Shown here piece after piece: positions 1 to 6,373 of a stretch of 64,000 nt of DNA. The notes below the pieces were generated by a model. The model was given only the letters and a program-made list of their open reading frames with translations. It was not told where the DNA came from and searched no databases. A program made the position numbers and the translations under genes. Source of the stretch: Gymnothorax reevesii (Eukaryota; Chordata; Actinopteri; Anguilliformes; Muraenidae); contig CM056573.1 in assembly GCA_029721435.1 (NCBI GenBank), positions 71,862,001 to 71,926,000 on the forward strand. The letters run 5' to 3'. Every line of letters starts with the position of its first letter. Position 1 is the stretch's first letter.

Positions 1-387
1 TTGCCATAAACATATCTCCCCAGCGGGCCACAGTACGAAGTAGATTCCCAGTCCGTCGTGGAAACATATACTGGTGTACGTGCGATTAGGTAGTGATTGT
101 TTTTAAATTTCATTTGATTTCATTTGACACACTCTTTTTACTTGAACAAAAGATTGACCGCGATTCCGTACCATGCTTTCTGTTAACGTTCTGACAAAAT
201 GTGGCAGCCCTCCATGCTTAGGGTCGGGCGTGTAAAGTCACCGAACAGGCCTTCTGGTGACGTGTCTTAAATGGAACACTCGAGGCGTCATAAATCAGAC
301 CGGGTCACTTGAGCAGAAGAAAACAAAGGAGTAAACAAGCCCGATGGATGAGAGGTTCGAATTCTCTTGGATTCTGCTGAGAAGTCG

Positions 388-401
388 CTTTGACGTCAAA
401 G
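388..401. promoter_or_regulatory. 14-bp perfect palindrome containing a CRE-like TGACGTCA core
   Basis: CTTTGACGTCAAAG reads the same on both strands and contains a full CRE/ATF-type core. It is kept in class 1, 2 and 4 units; class 3 units read CCGTGACGTCAAAG, which keeps TGACGTCA but breaks the outer symmetry. s1 has the degenerate TTATGTCAAAG at the matching place. CREB/ATF binding is established for such cores in general; binding or function here is inference. Confidence 0.35.
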
Positions 402-595
402 AGCCAGAGTGCATCGAATGTTCATTTTGTTGCTATAACAACAGCACCGTTGCTATAAACAACTCTGCCCAGGGAGCCGACGGAAGAATGCTGATTCTCA
501 GTCCGTGTCCAATGCTCATGGAAAGATGTCCAGGAGTACGTGCGATTTGGCAGTGATTTTATTTTTATGAAATTAGATTTTAATTGACTCACTCT

Positions 596-620
596 TTGTT
601 TAAACAAAAAAAAAATAAAT
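596..620 (+). repeat. TTGTTTAAACAA palindrome plus variable poly-A tract
   Basis: A 12-bp perfect palindrome is followed by an A run whose length differs between units (about 8-14 A), then atgcgcgattcag. Class 3 copies read tttttttaaacaaaaaaa and class 4 copies gcttaagcaaaaaaatgacc. The run accounts for much of the 1-5 bp variation in unit length. It could be an old retroposon tail, but no element upstream supports this. Confidence 0.5.
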
Positions 621-712
621 GCGCGATTCAGTAGCATGCTTTCTGTTTACGTATTGACAAAATGTGCCTGCCCTCCACTTAGCCGTCGGGCTTGTCTTGT
701 GACCAAACAGGC

Positions 713-766
713 TCTGCTGTGACGTGACTTAAATGGATCAGCGGAGGTTTCAAATTCTCCGGCAGC
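713..766 (+). repeat. Truncated third subrepeat s3
   Basis: tctgctgtgacgtg, ttaaatgga and gcggaggt repeat the start of s1 and s2 for about 40 bp, after which similarity stops near the Tc1-like fragment. The likeliest history is that a tandem of at least three subrepeats was cut by, or joined to, the transposon. The last ~12 bases before the TA (ttctccggcagc) do not align with s1/s2. Confidence 0.7.
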
Positions 767-768
767 TA

Positions 769-1193
769 CAGGTCTCAAAAAAGTTGGGACACTTGTAAAA
801 AGGGGCTTTAAAAGCATTGAATTTCTAAGAGAATCAGCTGAAAGAACATTTAGCAAGTAATTAAGTTAACTGTCATCTGCTGCGCAACATGATTACTTAT
901 AAAAGGGTTGTCATTGAGAGGCTGAGTTTCTCAGAAGTAAAGATGGCCAGAAGCTCTCCCACCTGTGAAGGCTTGCATAAAAAAAAATGTTGAATACTTT
1001 AAAAACACTGCTCCTCGACGTTAAATTGCAAAGGCATTGAAGGTCTCATCATCTTCAGTACATGACATCATCAAAAGATTCAGAGTAACTGGAAAAATCT
1101 CTGCCTGTAAGGGACTAGGCCGAGACCTTTACTGGATGCCCTTTATCTTTGGACCCTCAGATGCCACTGCATCACTCACCGGCATGATTCTTG
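769..1193 (+). mobile_element. 5' half of a degenerate Tc1/mariner-type DNA transposon
   Basis: The fragment starts CAGGTCTC directly after a TA (767-768), the target dinucleotide of Tc1/mariner insertion, followed by aaaaaagttgggacac, which resembles the terminal inverted repeat of a Tc1-like family abundant in fish (ending in tcccaacttttttgga at the other end). The non-coding leader (gtaattaagttaactg..., acttataaaaggg, gagaggctgagtttctcagaagtaaagatgg) keeps the same order as that family, and transposase codons follow. Similarity fades near ggcatgattctt at 1193. The catalytic domain and 3' terminal repeat are absent. Other copies start at 3954, 7138, 10323, 13509, 16695, 19884, 23056, 26243, 29429, 32627, 35813, 39000, 42186, 45362, 48571, 51757, 54934, 58122 and 61308. 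Family identity is from memory, not a database search. Confidence 0.75.
943..1193 (+). pseudogene. Tc1-like transposase N-terminus, broken
   Basis: ATG at 943 opens MARSSPTCEGLH, like the start of fish Tc1-like transposases. The frame is lost in the A run at 979-987. It resumes as VEYFKNTAPRR, an in-frame TAA at 1022-1024 where a lysine codon is expected, then IAKALKVSSSSVHDIIKRF and TGKISACKGLGR. This is the helix-turn-helix DNA-binding part of the family; the motif around SSSVHDIIKRF is characteristic. A further shift is needed near 1140 to reach LRCHCI. The DDE catalytic region is missing, so no active protein is possible. The TAA is present in every unit, and class 4 units add a 10-bp deletion after GGAAAAATC. 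Other vertebrate Tc1-like families are possible; a HTH of this type is fairly sure. Confidence 0.75.
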
Positions 1194-1290
1194 GGATTCT
1201 GCAATAATAGAGAAAGAAAAAACATCACTGATTATACCTAGAACTGCCACAAGGTCATTCTGACCTCCATTAGTCCCAGTGCAAAAGAAT
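1194..1290 (+). other. Unassigned AT-rich spacer
   Basis: About 100 bp between the end of recognisable Tc1-like similarity and the next repeat. It includes agaaagaaaaaacatcac and gaactgccacaaggtcattc. It may be further decayed transposon sequence. No ORF or structural signal is seen. Confidence 0.4.
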
Positions 1291-1440
1291 GTAAATGGAC
1301 TATATAGGGGCTGACTATGGAGCTAGTCAGATTGGCAGCTCAAAGCACTTGACAGTAGCCTAATACCTCACGTATGCCCATTTATGCAACACATTCATAC
1401 ACTGACGGCTACGCAAGGCAGTCAACTGCATCTTGGTTGA
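1291..1440 (+). repeat. Interspersed-repeat fragment of the 'taaatggact...cattcatacactgacgg' type
   Basis: gtaaatggactatatagggg, ggcagctcaaagcacttgac, cctcacgtatgcccattta and cattcatacactgacggct in this order resemble a very common ray-finned-fish repeat with a 'taaatggactgtatttatata...ctcaaagcgctttaca...cattcatacactgatgg' layout. I recall it as a non-autonomous DNA element but cannot name the family with certainty. Class 3 copies read ctatatagcgg and aaatccctcac. Confidence 0.5.
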
Positions 1441-1461
1441 CTGCATTTTGTTACTTTTAGA

Positions 1462-1866
1462 ATGGTGTGCAGGCGCATATATAAGCCAGTTGCTGTCATG
1501 ACGTCAGAATCAATTTGTTCTCCCATTTTGCAGGTAGAAATTGTGATTGTCACAGAGCTGTTCTTCTATTCATTTAGTTTATTTAGTAAGCTGGTTAGGA
1601 TACCAGAAAAAGAAATTAATCAGAGGAAATGGATGAATGTAAGTCAGGCTTTGGCAAAGCTTCAGGACATGAGTTCTTGTGAGTCAGATGGAGAAGCAAT
1701 ATCAGGGCTCAGTGATGCTTCTAGGTCTAGTGAATCCGACTCTGATTTTGAAACTGAATGCGATCGTGAGCCACACGGTAAAGGTATCACAGCTGCTGGG
1801 CAATCTAAGCCTTTGATGCCAGGAAGGTCACCAAAACTGGATATTTATTCACGTCATAACGCTTAG
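1462..1866 (+). CDS. 134-codon acidic ORF, possible piggyBac-like transposase N-terminus (U1)
   Basis: The frame opens ATGGTGTGCAGGCGC; an alternative in-frame start at 1633 gives 77 residues beginning MNVSQALAKLQDM. The N-terminal half is hydrophobic around residues 26-47 (IVIVTELFFYSFSLF). The C-terminal half is Ser/Asp/Glu-rich (residues 70-96), ending with a basic PLMPGRSPKLDIYSRHNA stretch before TAG. A short 'QALxxLQD' helix followed by an SD/SE-rich acidic stretch is the usual look of the poorly conserved N-terminus of piggyBac-type transposases; no DDD catalytic domain follows. I do not recognise it firmly. U1 differs from most copies by GEAISGL and GQSKPL. Expression is unproven, and openness may reflect recent copying only. 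Confidence 0.35.
   Translation: MVCRRIYKPVAVMTSESICSPILQVEIVIVTELFFYSFSLFSKLVRIPEKEINQRKWMNVSQALAKLQDMSSCESDGEAISGLSDASRSSESDSDFETECDREPHGKGITAAGQSKPLMPGRSPKLDIYSRHNA
1476..1485 (+). promoter_or_regulatory. TATA-box-like element
   Basis: CATATATAAG lies near the start of the 134-codon frame and is kept in all units except U7 (catatgtaag). If it directs initiation about 30 bp downstream, the 134-codon start would lie outside the transcript and the in-frame ATG at 1633 (77 codons) would be used. Whether it is active cannot be told from sequence. Confidence 0.3.
1499..1506. promoter_or_regulatory. Full CRE-like palindrome TGACGTCA
   Basis: tgctgtcaTGACGTCAgaatc is invariant across the copies inspected. 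It sits 14 bp downstream of the TATA-like element. It is within the open frame, so conservation can also be passive homogenisation. Confidence 0.35.
1514..1644 (+). other. Candidate splice acceptor and donor bracketing a 105-bp phase-0 segment
   Basis: TTTGTTCTCCCATTTTGCAG ending at 1533 is a good acceptor-like pyrimidine tract plus CAG, and AATGTAAGT at 1637-1644 is a good donor-like site. The 105 bp between them (1534-1638) is exactly 35 codons in the frame of the acidic ORF. This could be an exon of the ancestral gene, or coincidence. The acceptor reads caggtagaaa in some units and caggtacaaa in others, with both signals kept. Confidence 0.25.
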
Positions 1867-2140
1867 GTTTCACAGCATAATTTCAAGTCCAAATACTTTG
1901 AAACATTTAAAATTAGCCACAATAGCCAACAAATTGAAGCTTTAAAGCTCTGACCTCTATACTATTTAATCAATGAAGAATCTTAGCAAAACACCATTTA
2001 TTGTCCTCTGAATTCTGAAAGTACTTTGAAATGCTTTCACTGAGGCAACACCTCACAGCTTAAAAGTATTACAAAGAGTGGTGCATTTTTGTCAATAAAG
2101 AGGATGCAGCCATATTTCCACGTCATCCATGCCATGATGA
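1867..2140 (+). other. AT-rich spacer between ORF and SINE-like block
   Basis: No gene is seen. In U8, U14 and U19 the acidic frame reads into its first 90 bp, so this may be more of the same decayed gene. AATAAA at 2094-2099 is a possible polyadenylation signal, weakly supported. Class 3 copies have caatatcaaaaaaaatttgaag near its middle and aagacctcacagctttaaag. Confidence 0.4.
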
Positions 2141-2460
2141 AGGGAGACGCAGTAGCGCAGTGGAGAGCATGGGCTTGACTTGGGATGGAAAGATTCTGTG
2201 TTCCAGTCCTTGCCTTAGCCTGTGCAAAGTGTTCTCAGGCAAAACTCTTCACTTCCACACTGCCTCACTCTACCCAGGTGTACAAATGGGTCCCAGCAAA
2301 ATTGTCAGGGAAACTTGACTGAGAGCAGTGGAAGAACCCGAGTTGGACTAGTGTCCCATCGAGGGGGTTTAGCGATACTCCTATTTGCTTCATGTCACAG
2401 AAACCAGGGTTAAACACAGGCCTGGTGGGCCTCCAGGCATGACCTCCACGCCTGGTTAGA
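2141..2460 (+). mobile_element. tRNA-derived SINE-like element
   Basis: The 5' part is tRNA-like, with an internal Pol III A box (2153-2163) and B box (2199-2209). The body (ctcactctacccaggtgtac, aaatgggtccc, ctagtgtcccatcgaggggg, cttcatgtcacagaaacc, ggcctggtgggcctccagg) resembles a conserved tail domain I recall from metazoan tRNA-SINEs; a Nin/Ceph-type core is possible but unconfirmed. No target-site duplication or clean A-tail was identified, so exact ends are uncertain. A box positions in other units: 5337, 8521, 11706, 14893, 18079, 21253, 24441, 27638, 30803, 34011, 37197, 40395, 43560, 46757, 49966, 53131, 56318, 59506 and 62703. Confidence 0.65.
2153..2209 (+). promoter_or_regulatory. 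Pol III type 2 internal promoter (A and B boxes)
   Basis: TAGCGCAGTGG fits the A box consensus TRGCNNAGYGG exactly. TGTTCCAGTCC at 2199 is a near match to the B box GGTTCGANTCC; many units (U5, U8-U10, U12-U20) read TGTTCAAGTCC, which is closer still. Spacing of about 46 bp is normal. It is not a functional tRNA gene, as no cloverleaf with paired acceptor stem is evident. Confidence 0.6.
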
Positions 2461-2504
2461 AATAGTCTTTATTCCGCCTGAGCAGCTGCTCATTTTGAAA
2501 ACAA

Positions 2505-2675
2505 GAAGGGCACTTGGTAGAGCTCATACCTCCGCCAAGCCCACATCTAAGTATTATTGGTTCTGGATCCAGAAGAGTATCATCCAGACCAACAACAGCT
2601 GTGATTAGTTCCTCTTTTAGGGCAGATTCTATTCAGTGCTGAAATTTTCTGAAAATCTGTTCATTACATAAGGAC
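2505..2675 (+). repeat. Retroposon-tail-like fragment
   Basis: agaagggcacttggtagagc, catacctccgccaagcccac, ggttctggatccag, gtgattagttcctcttttag and cagtgctgaaattttctgaa occur in the order seen in a widespread fish repeat ending in '...gaaatttcatgaaaatctgttc'. I associate it with RTE-type LINE tails or derived non-autonomous elements; the family is not certain. It may be the 3' part of the same composite retroposon as the SINE-like block upstream. Confidence 0.4.
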
Positions 2676-2678
2676 ATA

Positions 2679-2990
2679 CCGAATTGTTCCGAATATAAGA
2701 CGATTCTGGATATGAGACTACTCCCCTTTCTCAAGTCATATTTTGGAAAAAATAGGGTTTTGATGACAAAATCTTGTTTTAGTCACTAAAGAATAATAAT
2801 CATCGCAAAAATGTCTTTGAAAATACTGATAAAACAAACTGAAAGAAAAACCAATATAAAAGATTGCAGGCTGTTGTTTTGCGCCATCTATTGTTGTGAA
2901 CATGTATTGAGTATAGACTATAAAACGCACACACAGGATGACTGTTATTGTTAGAAGCCTAGTCCACGGAAAATACGACGACCCCATTTC
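2679..2990 (+). repeat. 'gaatataagacg' DNA-repeat fragment
   Basis: ccgaattgttccgaatataa-gacgattctggatatgagac-tactcccctttctcaagtca resembles a common vertebrate repeat with 'ccgaatataagacga...ataagacgaccccctttttcaagact'. The block closes with aaaatacgacgacccc next to s1, possibly the other end of the element. The 83-codon minus-strand frame (2736-2987) lies wholly in it and has no recognisable domain. Class 3 copies lack about 10 bp (attccgaat instead of accgaattgttccgaat). Confidence 0.5.
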
Positions 2991-3440
2991 TCCGCTGTTA
3001 CGTGTCTTTAATGGAACGGCGGAGGCGTCAAAGATAAAACAGGGTCACTTGAGCAAAAAGAGAGGAAATAGTAAACATGCCCGATGGACGAGAGATGCTA
3101 ATTTACTGAGATTCCGCAGAGAAGTCACTGTTATGTCAAAGACGCAGAGTGCATCGTATGCCTGTTCCGTGGATATGTAAAAAGCACCGTTGCCATAAAC
3201 ATATCTCCCCAGCGGGCCACAGTACGAAGTAGATTCCCAGTCCGTCGTGGAAACATATACTGGTGTACGTGCGATTAGGTAGTGATTGTTTTTAAATTTC
3301 ATTTGATTTCATTTGACACACTCTTTTTACTTGAACAAAAGATTGACCGCGATTCCGTACCATGCTTTCTGTTAACGTTCTGACAAAATGTGGCAGCCCT
3401 CCATGCTGAGGTTCGGGCGTGTAAAGTCACCGAACAGGCC
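2991..3440 (+). repeat. Internal subrepeat s1 (~450 bp), reference copy
   Basis: Starts near tccgctgttacgtgtc and aligns with the following subrepeat s2 along its length: landmarks in the same order are acgtgtcttnaatggaac, gaggcgtca, cagggtcacttgagca, gcccgatgga, gatncngcagagaagtc, agagtgcatcg, agcaccgttgc, cagtccgt, gtacgtgcgatt, and the catgctttctgtt-acgt block. It spans the arbitrary U1/U2 boundary, so equivalents straddle every unit boundary. s1 is moderately diverged from s2, showing this internal duplication is older than the spread of the 3.18-kb unit. No coding potential is convincing. Confidence 0.85.
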
Positions 3441-6373
3441 TTGTGGTGACGTGTCTTAAATGGAACACTCGAGGCGTCATAAATCAGACCGGGTCACTTG
3501 AGCAGAAGAAAACAAAGGAGTAAACAAGCCCGATGGATGAGAGGTTCGAATTCTCTTGGATTCTGCTGAGAAGTCGCTTTGACGTCAAAGAGCCAGAGTG
3601 CATCGAATGTTCATTTTGTTGCTATAACAACAGCACCGTTGCTATAAACAACTCTGCCCAGGGAGCCGACGGAAGAATGCTGATTCTCAGTCCGTGTCCA
3701 ATGCTCATGGAAAGATGTCCAGGAGAACGTGCGATTTGGCAGTGATTTTATTTTTATGAAATTAGATTTTAATTGACTCACTCTTTGTTTAAACAAAAAA
3801 AAAATGCGCGATTCAGTAGCATGCTTTCTGTTTACGTATTGACAAAATGTGCCTGCCCTCCACTTAGCCGTCGGGCTTGTCTTGTGACCAAACAGGCTCT
3901 GCTGTGACGTGACTTAAATGGATCAACGGAGGTTTCAAATTCTCCGGCAGCTACAGGTCTCAAAAAAGTTGGGACACTTGTAAAAAGGGGCTTTAAAGCA
4001 TTGAATTTCTAAGAGAATCAGCTGAAAGAACATTTAGCAAGTAATTAAGTTAACTGTCATCTGCTGCGCAACATGATTACTTATAAATGGGTTGTCATTG
4101 AGAGGCTGAGTTTCTCAGAAGTAAAGATGGCCAGAAGCTCTCCCACCTGTGAAGGCTTGCATAAAAAAAAATGTTGAATACTTTAAAAACACTGCTCCTC
4201 GACGTTAAATTGCAAAGGCATTGAAGGTCTCATCATCTTCAGTACATGACATCATCAAAAGATTCAGAGTAACTGGAAAAATCTCTGCCTGTAAGGGACT
4301 AGGCCGAGACCTTTACTGGATGCCCTTTATCTTTGGACCCTCAGATGCCACTGCATCACTCACCGGCATGATTCTTGGGATTCTGCAATAATAGAGAAAG
4401 AAAAAACATCACTGATTATACCTAGAACTGCCACAAGGTCATTCTGACCTCCATTAGTCCCAGTGCAAAAGAATGTAAATGGACTATATAGGGGCTGACT
4501 ATGGAGCTAGTCAGATTGGCAGCTCAAAGCACTTGACAGTAGCCTAATACCTCACGTATGCCCATTTATGCAACACATTCATACACTGACGGCTACGCAA
4601 GGCAGTCAACTGCATCTTGGTTGACTGCATTTTGTTACTTTTAGAATGGTGTGCAGGCGCATATATAAGCCAGTTGCTGTCATGACGTCAGAATCAATTT
4701 GTTCTCCCATTTTGCAGGTAGAAATTGTGATTGTCACAGAGCTGTTCTTCTATTCATTTAGTTTATTTAGTAAGCTGGTTAGGATACCAGAAAAAGAAAT
4801 TAATCAGAGGAAATGGATGAATGTAAGTCAGGCTTTGGCAAAGCTTCAGGACATGAGTTCTTGTGAGTCAGATGGAGAAGAAATATCAGGGCTCAGTGAT
4901 GCTTCTAGGTCTAGTGAATCCGACTCCGATTTTGAAACTGAATGCGATCGTGAGCCACACGGTAAAGGTATCACAGCTGCTGGGCAAACTAAGCCTTTGA
5001 TGCCAGGAAGGTCACCAAAACTGGATATTTATTCACGTCATAACGCTTAGGTTTCACAGCATAATTTCAAGTCCAAATACTTTGAAACATTTAAAATTAG
5101 CCACAATAGCCAACAAATTGAAGCTTTAAAGCTCTGACCTCTATACTATTTAATCAATGAAGAATCTTAGCAAAACACCATTTATTGTCCTCTGAATTCT
5201 GAAAGTACTTTGAAATGCTTTCACTGAGGCAACACCTCACAGCTTAAAAGTATTACAAAGAGTGGTGCATTTTTGTCAATAAAGAGGATGCAGCCATATT
5301 TCCACGTCATCCATGCCATGATGAAGGGAGACGCAGTAGCGCAGTGGAGAGCATGGGCTTGACTTGGGATGGAAAGATTCTGTGTTCCAGTCCTTGCCTT
5401 AGCCTGTGCAAAGTGTTCTCAGGCAAAACTCTTCACTTCCACACTGCCTCACTCTACCCAGGTGTACAAATGGGTCCCAGCAAAATTGTCAGGGAAACTT
5501 GACTGAGAGCAGTGGAAGAACCCGAGTTGGACTAGTGTCCCATCGAGGGGGTTTAGCGATACTCCTATTTGCTTCATGTCACAGAAACCAGGGTTAAACA
5601 CAGGCCTGGTGGGCCTCCAGGCATGACCTCCACGCCTGGTTAGAAATAGTCTTTATTCCGCCTGAGCAGCTGCTCATTTTGAAAACAAGAAGGGCACTTG
5701 GTAGAGCTCATACCTCCGCCAAGCCCACATCTAAGTATTATTGGTTCTGGATCCAGAAGAGTATCATCCAGACCAACAACAGCTGTGATTAGTTCCTCTT
5801 TTAGGGCAGATTCTATTCAGTGCTGAAATTTTCTGAAAATCTGTTCATTACATAAGGACATACCGAATTGTTCCGAATATAAGACGATTCTGGATATGAG
5901 ACTACTCCCCTTTCTCAAGTCATATTTTGGAAAAAATAGGGTTTTGATGACAAAATCTTGTTTTAGTCACTAAAGAATAATAATCATCGCAAAAATGTCT
6001 TTGAAAATACTGATAAAACAAACTGAAAGAAAAACCAATATAAAAGATTGCAGGCTGTTGTTTTGCGCCATCTATTGTTGTGAACATGTATTGAGTATAG
6101 ACTATAAAACGCACACACAGGATGACTGTTATTGTTAGAAGCCTAGTCCACGGAAAATACGACGACCCCATTTCTCCGCTGTTACGTGTCTTTAATGGAA
6201 CGGCGGAGGCGTCAAAGATAAAACAGGGTCACTTGAGCAAAAAGAGAGGAAATAGTAAACATGCCCGATGGACGAGAGATGCTAATTTACTGAGATTCCG
6301 CAGAGAAGTCACTGTTATGTCAAAGACGCAGAGTGCATCGTATGCCTGTTCCGTGGATATGTAAAAAGCACCG
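3190..6373 (+). repeat. Unit U2 (class 1)
   Basis: 3,184 bp. Tc1-like fragment from 3954, ORF 4646-5050, SINE A box at 5337. Nearly identical to U3; differences seen by eye are gctgaggttcgg near 3406 and ttgtggtgac near 3441. U2 and U3 share aggagaacgtgcg near 3721 where U1 has aggagtacg. Confidence 0.97.
4646..5050 (+). CDS. Acidic ORF, U2 copy, open (134 codons)
   Basis: Full-length frame with GEEISGL and GQTKPL, the commonest version. Identical in translation to the U3 copy. Confidence 0.35.
   Translation: MVCRRIYKPVAVMTSESICSPILQVEIVIVTELFFYSFSLFSKLVRIPEKEINQRKWMNVSQALAKLQDMSSCESDGEEISGLSDASRSSESDSDFETECDREPHGKGITAAGQTKPLMPGRSPKLDIYSRHNA

Larger units (their letters stand above)
252..712 (+). 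repeat. Internal subrepeat s2 (~460 bp), reference copy
   Basis: Second tandem copy of the ~450-bp subrepeat, with the equivalent in U2 at 3441-3897. Distances between homologous acgtg landmarks are 449 bp (s1 to s2) and 458 bp (s2 to s3) in U2. It holds a 70-codon frame beginning ATGGATGAGAGG (344 here) that is open in nearly all copies, but the codons do not resemble a known family and the frame is not shared with s1. I treat it as chance. Confidence 0.85.
1..3189 (+). repeat. Unit U1 (class 1), reference copy
   Basis: 3,189 bp. It carries the standard 5' haplotype (acagtacgaag near 31, ctttgacgtc near 388) and an open 134-codon ORF. It has a private 4-bp insertion after the poly-A near 615, which explains most of its excess over U2. 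With U2 and U3 it shares ttttagaatgg before the ORF and aaaatgtcttt near 2808, where most other copies have aaaatttcttt. The internal modules are annotated in detail on this copy. Confidence 0.97.

Noticed and set aside
344..556. 70-codon Cys-rich plus-strand ORF beginning MDERFEF, open in nearly all copies
   Set aside because: The CxxCxFCC cluster looks tempting, but the matching frame in s1 is not open, a stop occurs in U14, and nothing resembles a known domain. Kept only as a note in the s2 entry.
2141..2215. Functional tRNA gene
   Set aside because: Only the A and B boxes are kept; no paired acceptor stem or clear anticodon arm is visible, and a SINE body follows.
2736..2987. 83-codon minus-strand ORF, nearly identical in most units
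   Set aside because: It falls entirely inside the gaatataagacg DNA-repeat fragment; class 3 units shorten it. Conservation is explained by homogenisation.
3045..3302. 85-codon minus-strand ORF repeated in many units
   Set aside because: It lies across s1, has no recognisable domain, is disrupted in class 3 and 4 units, and repeats only because the unit repeats.
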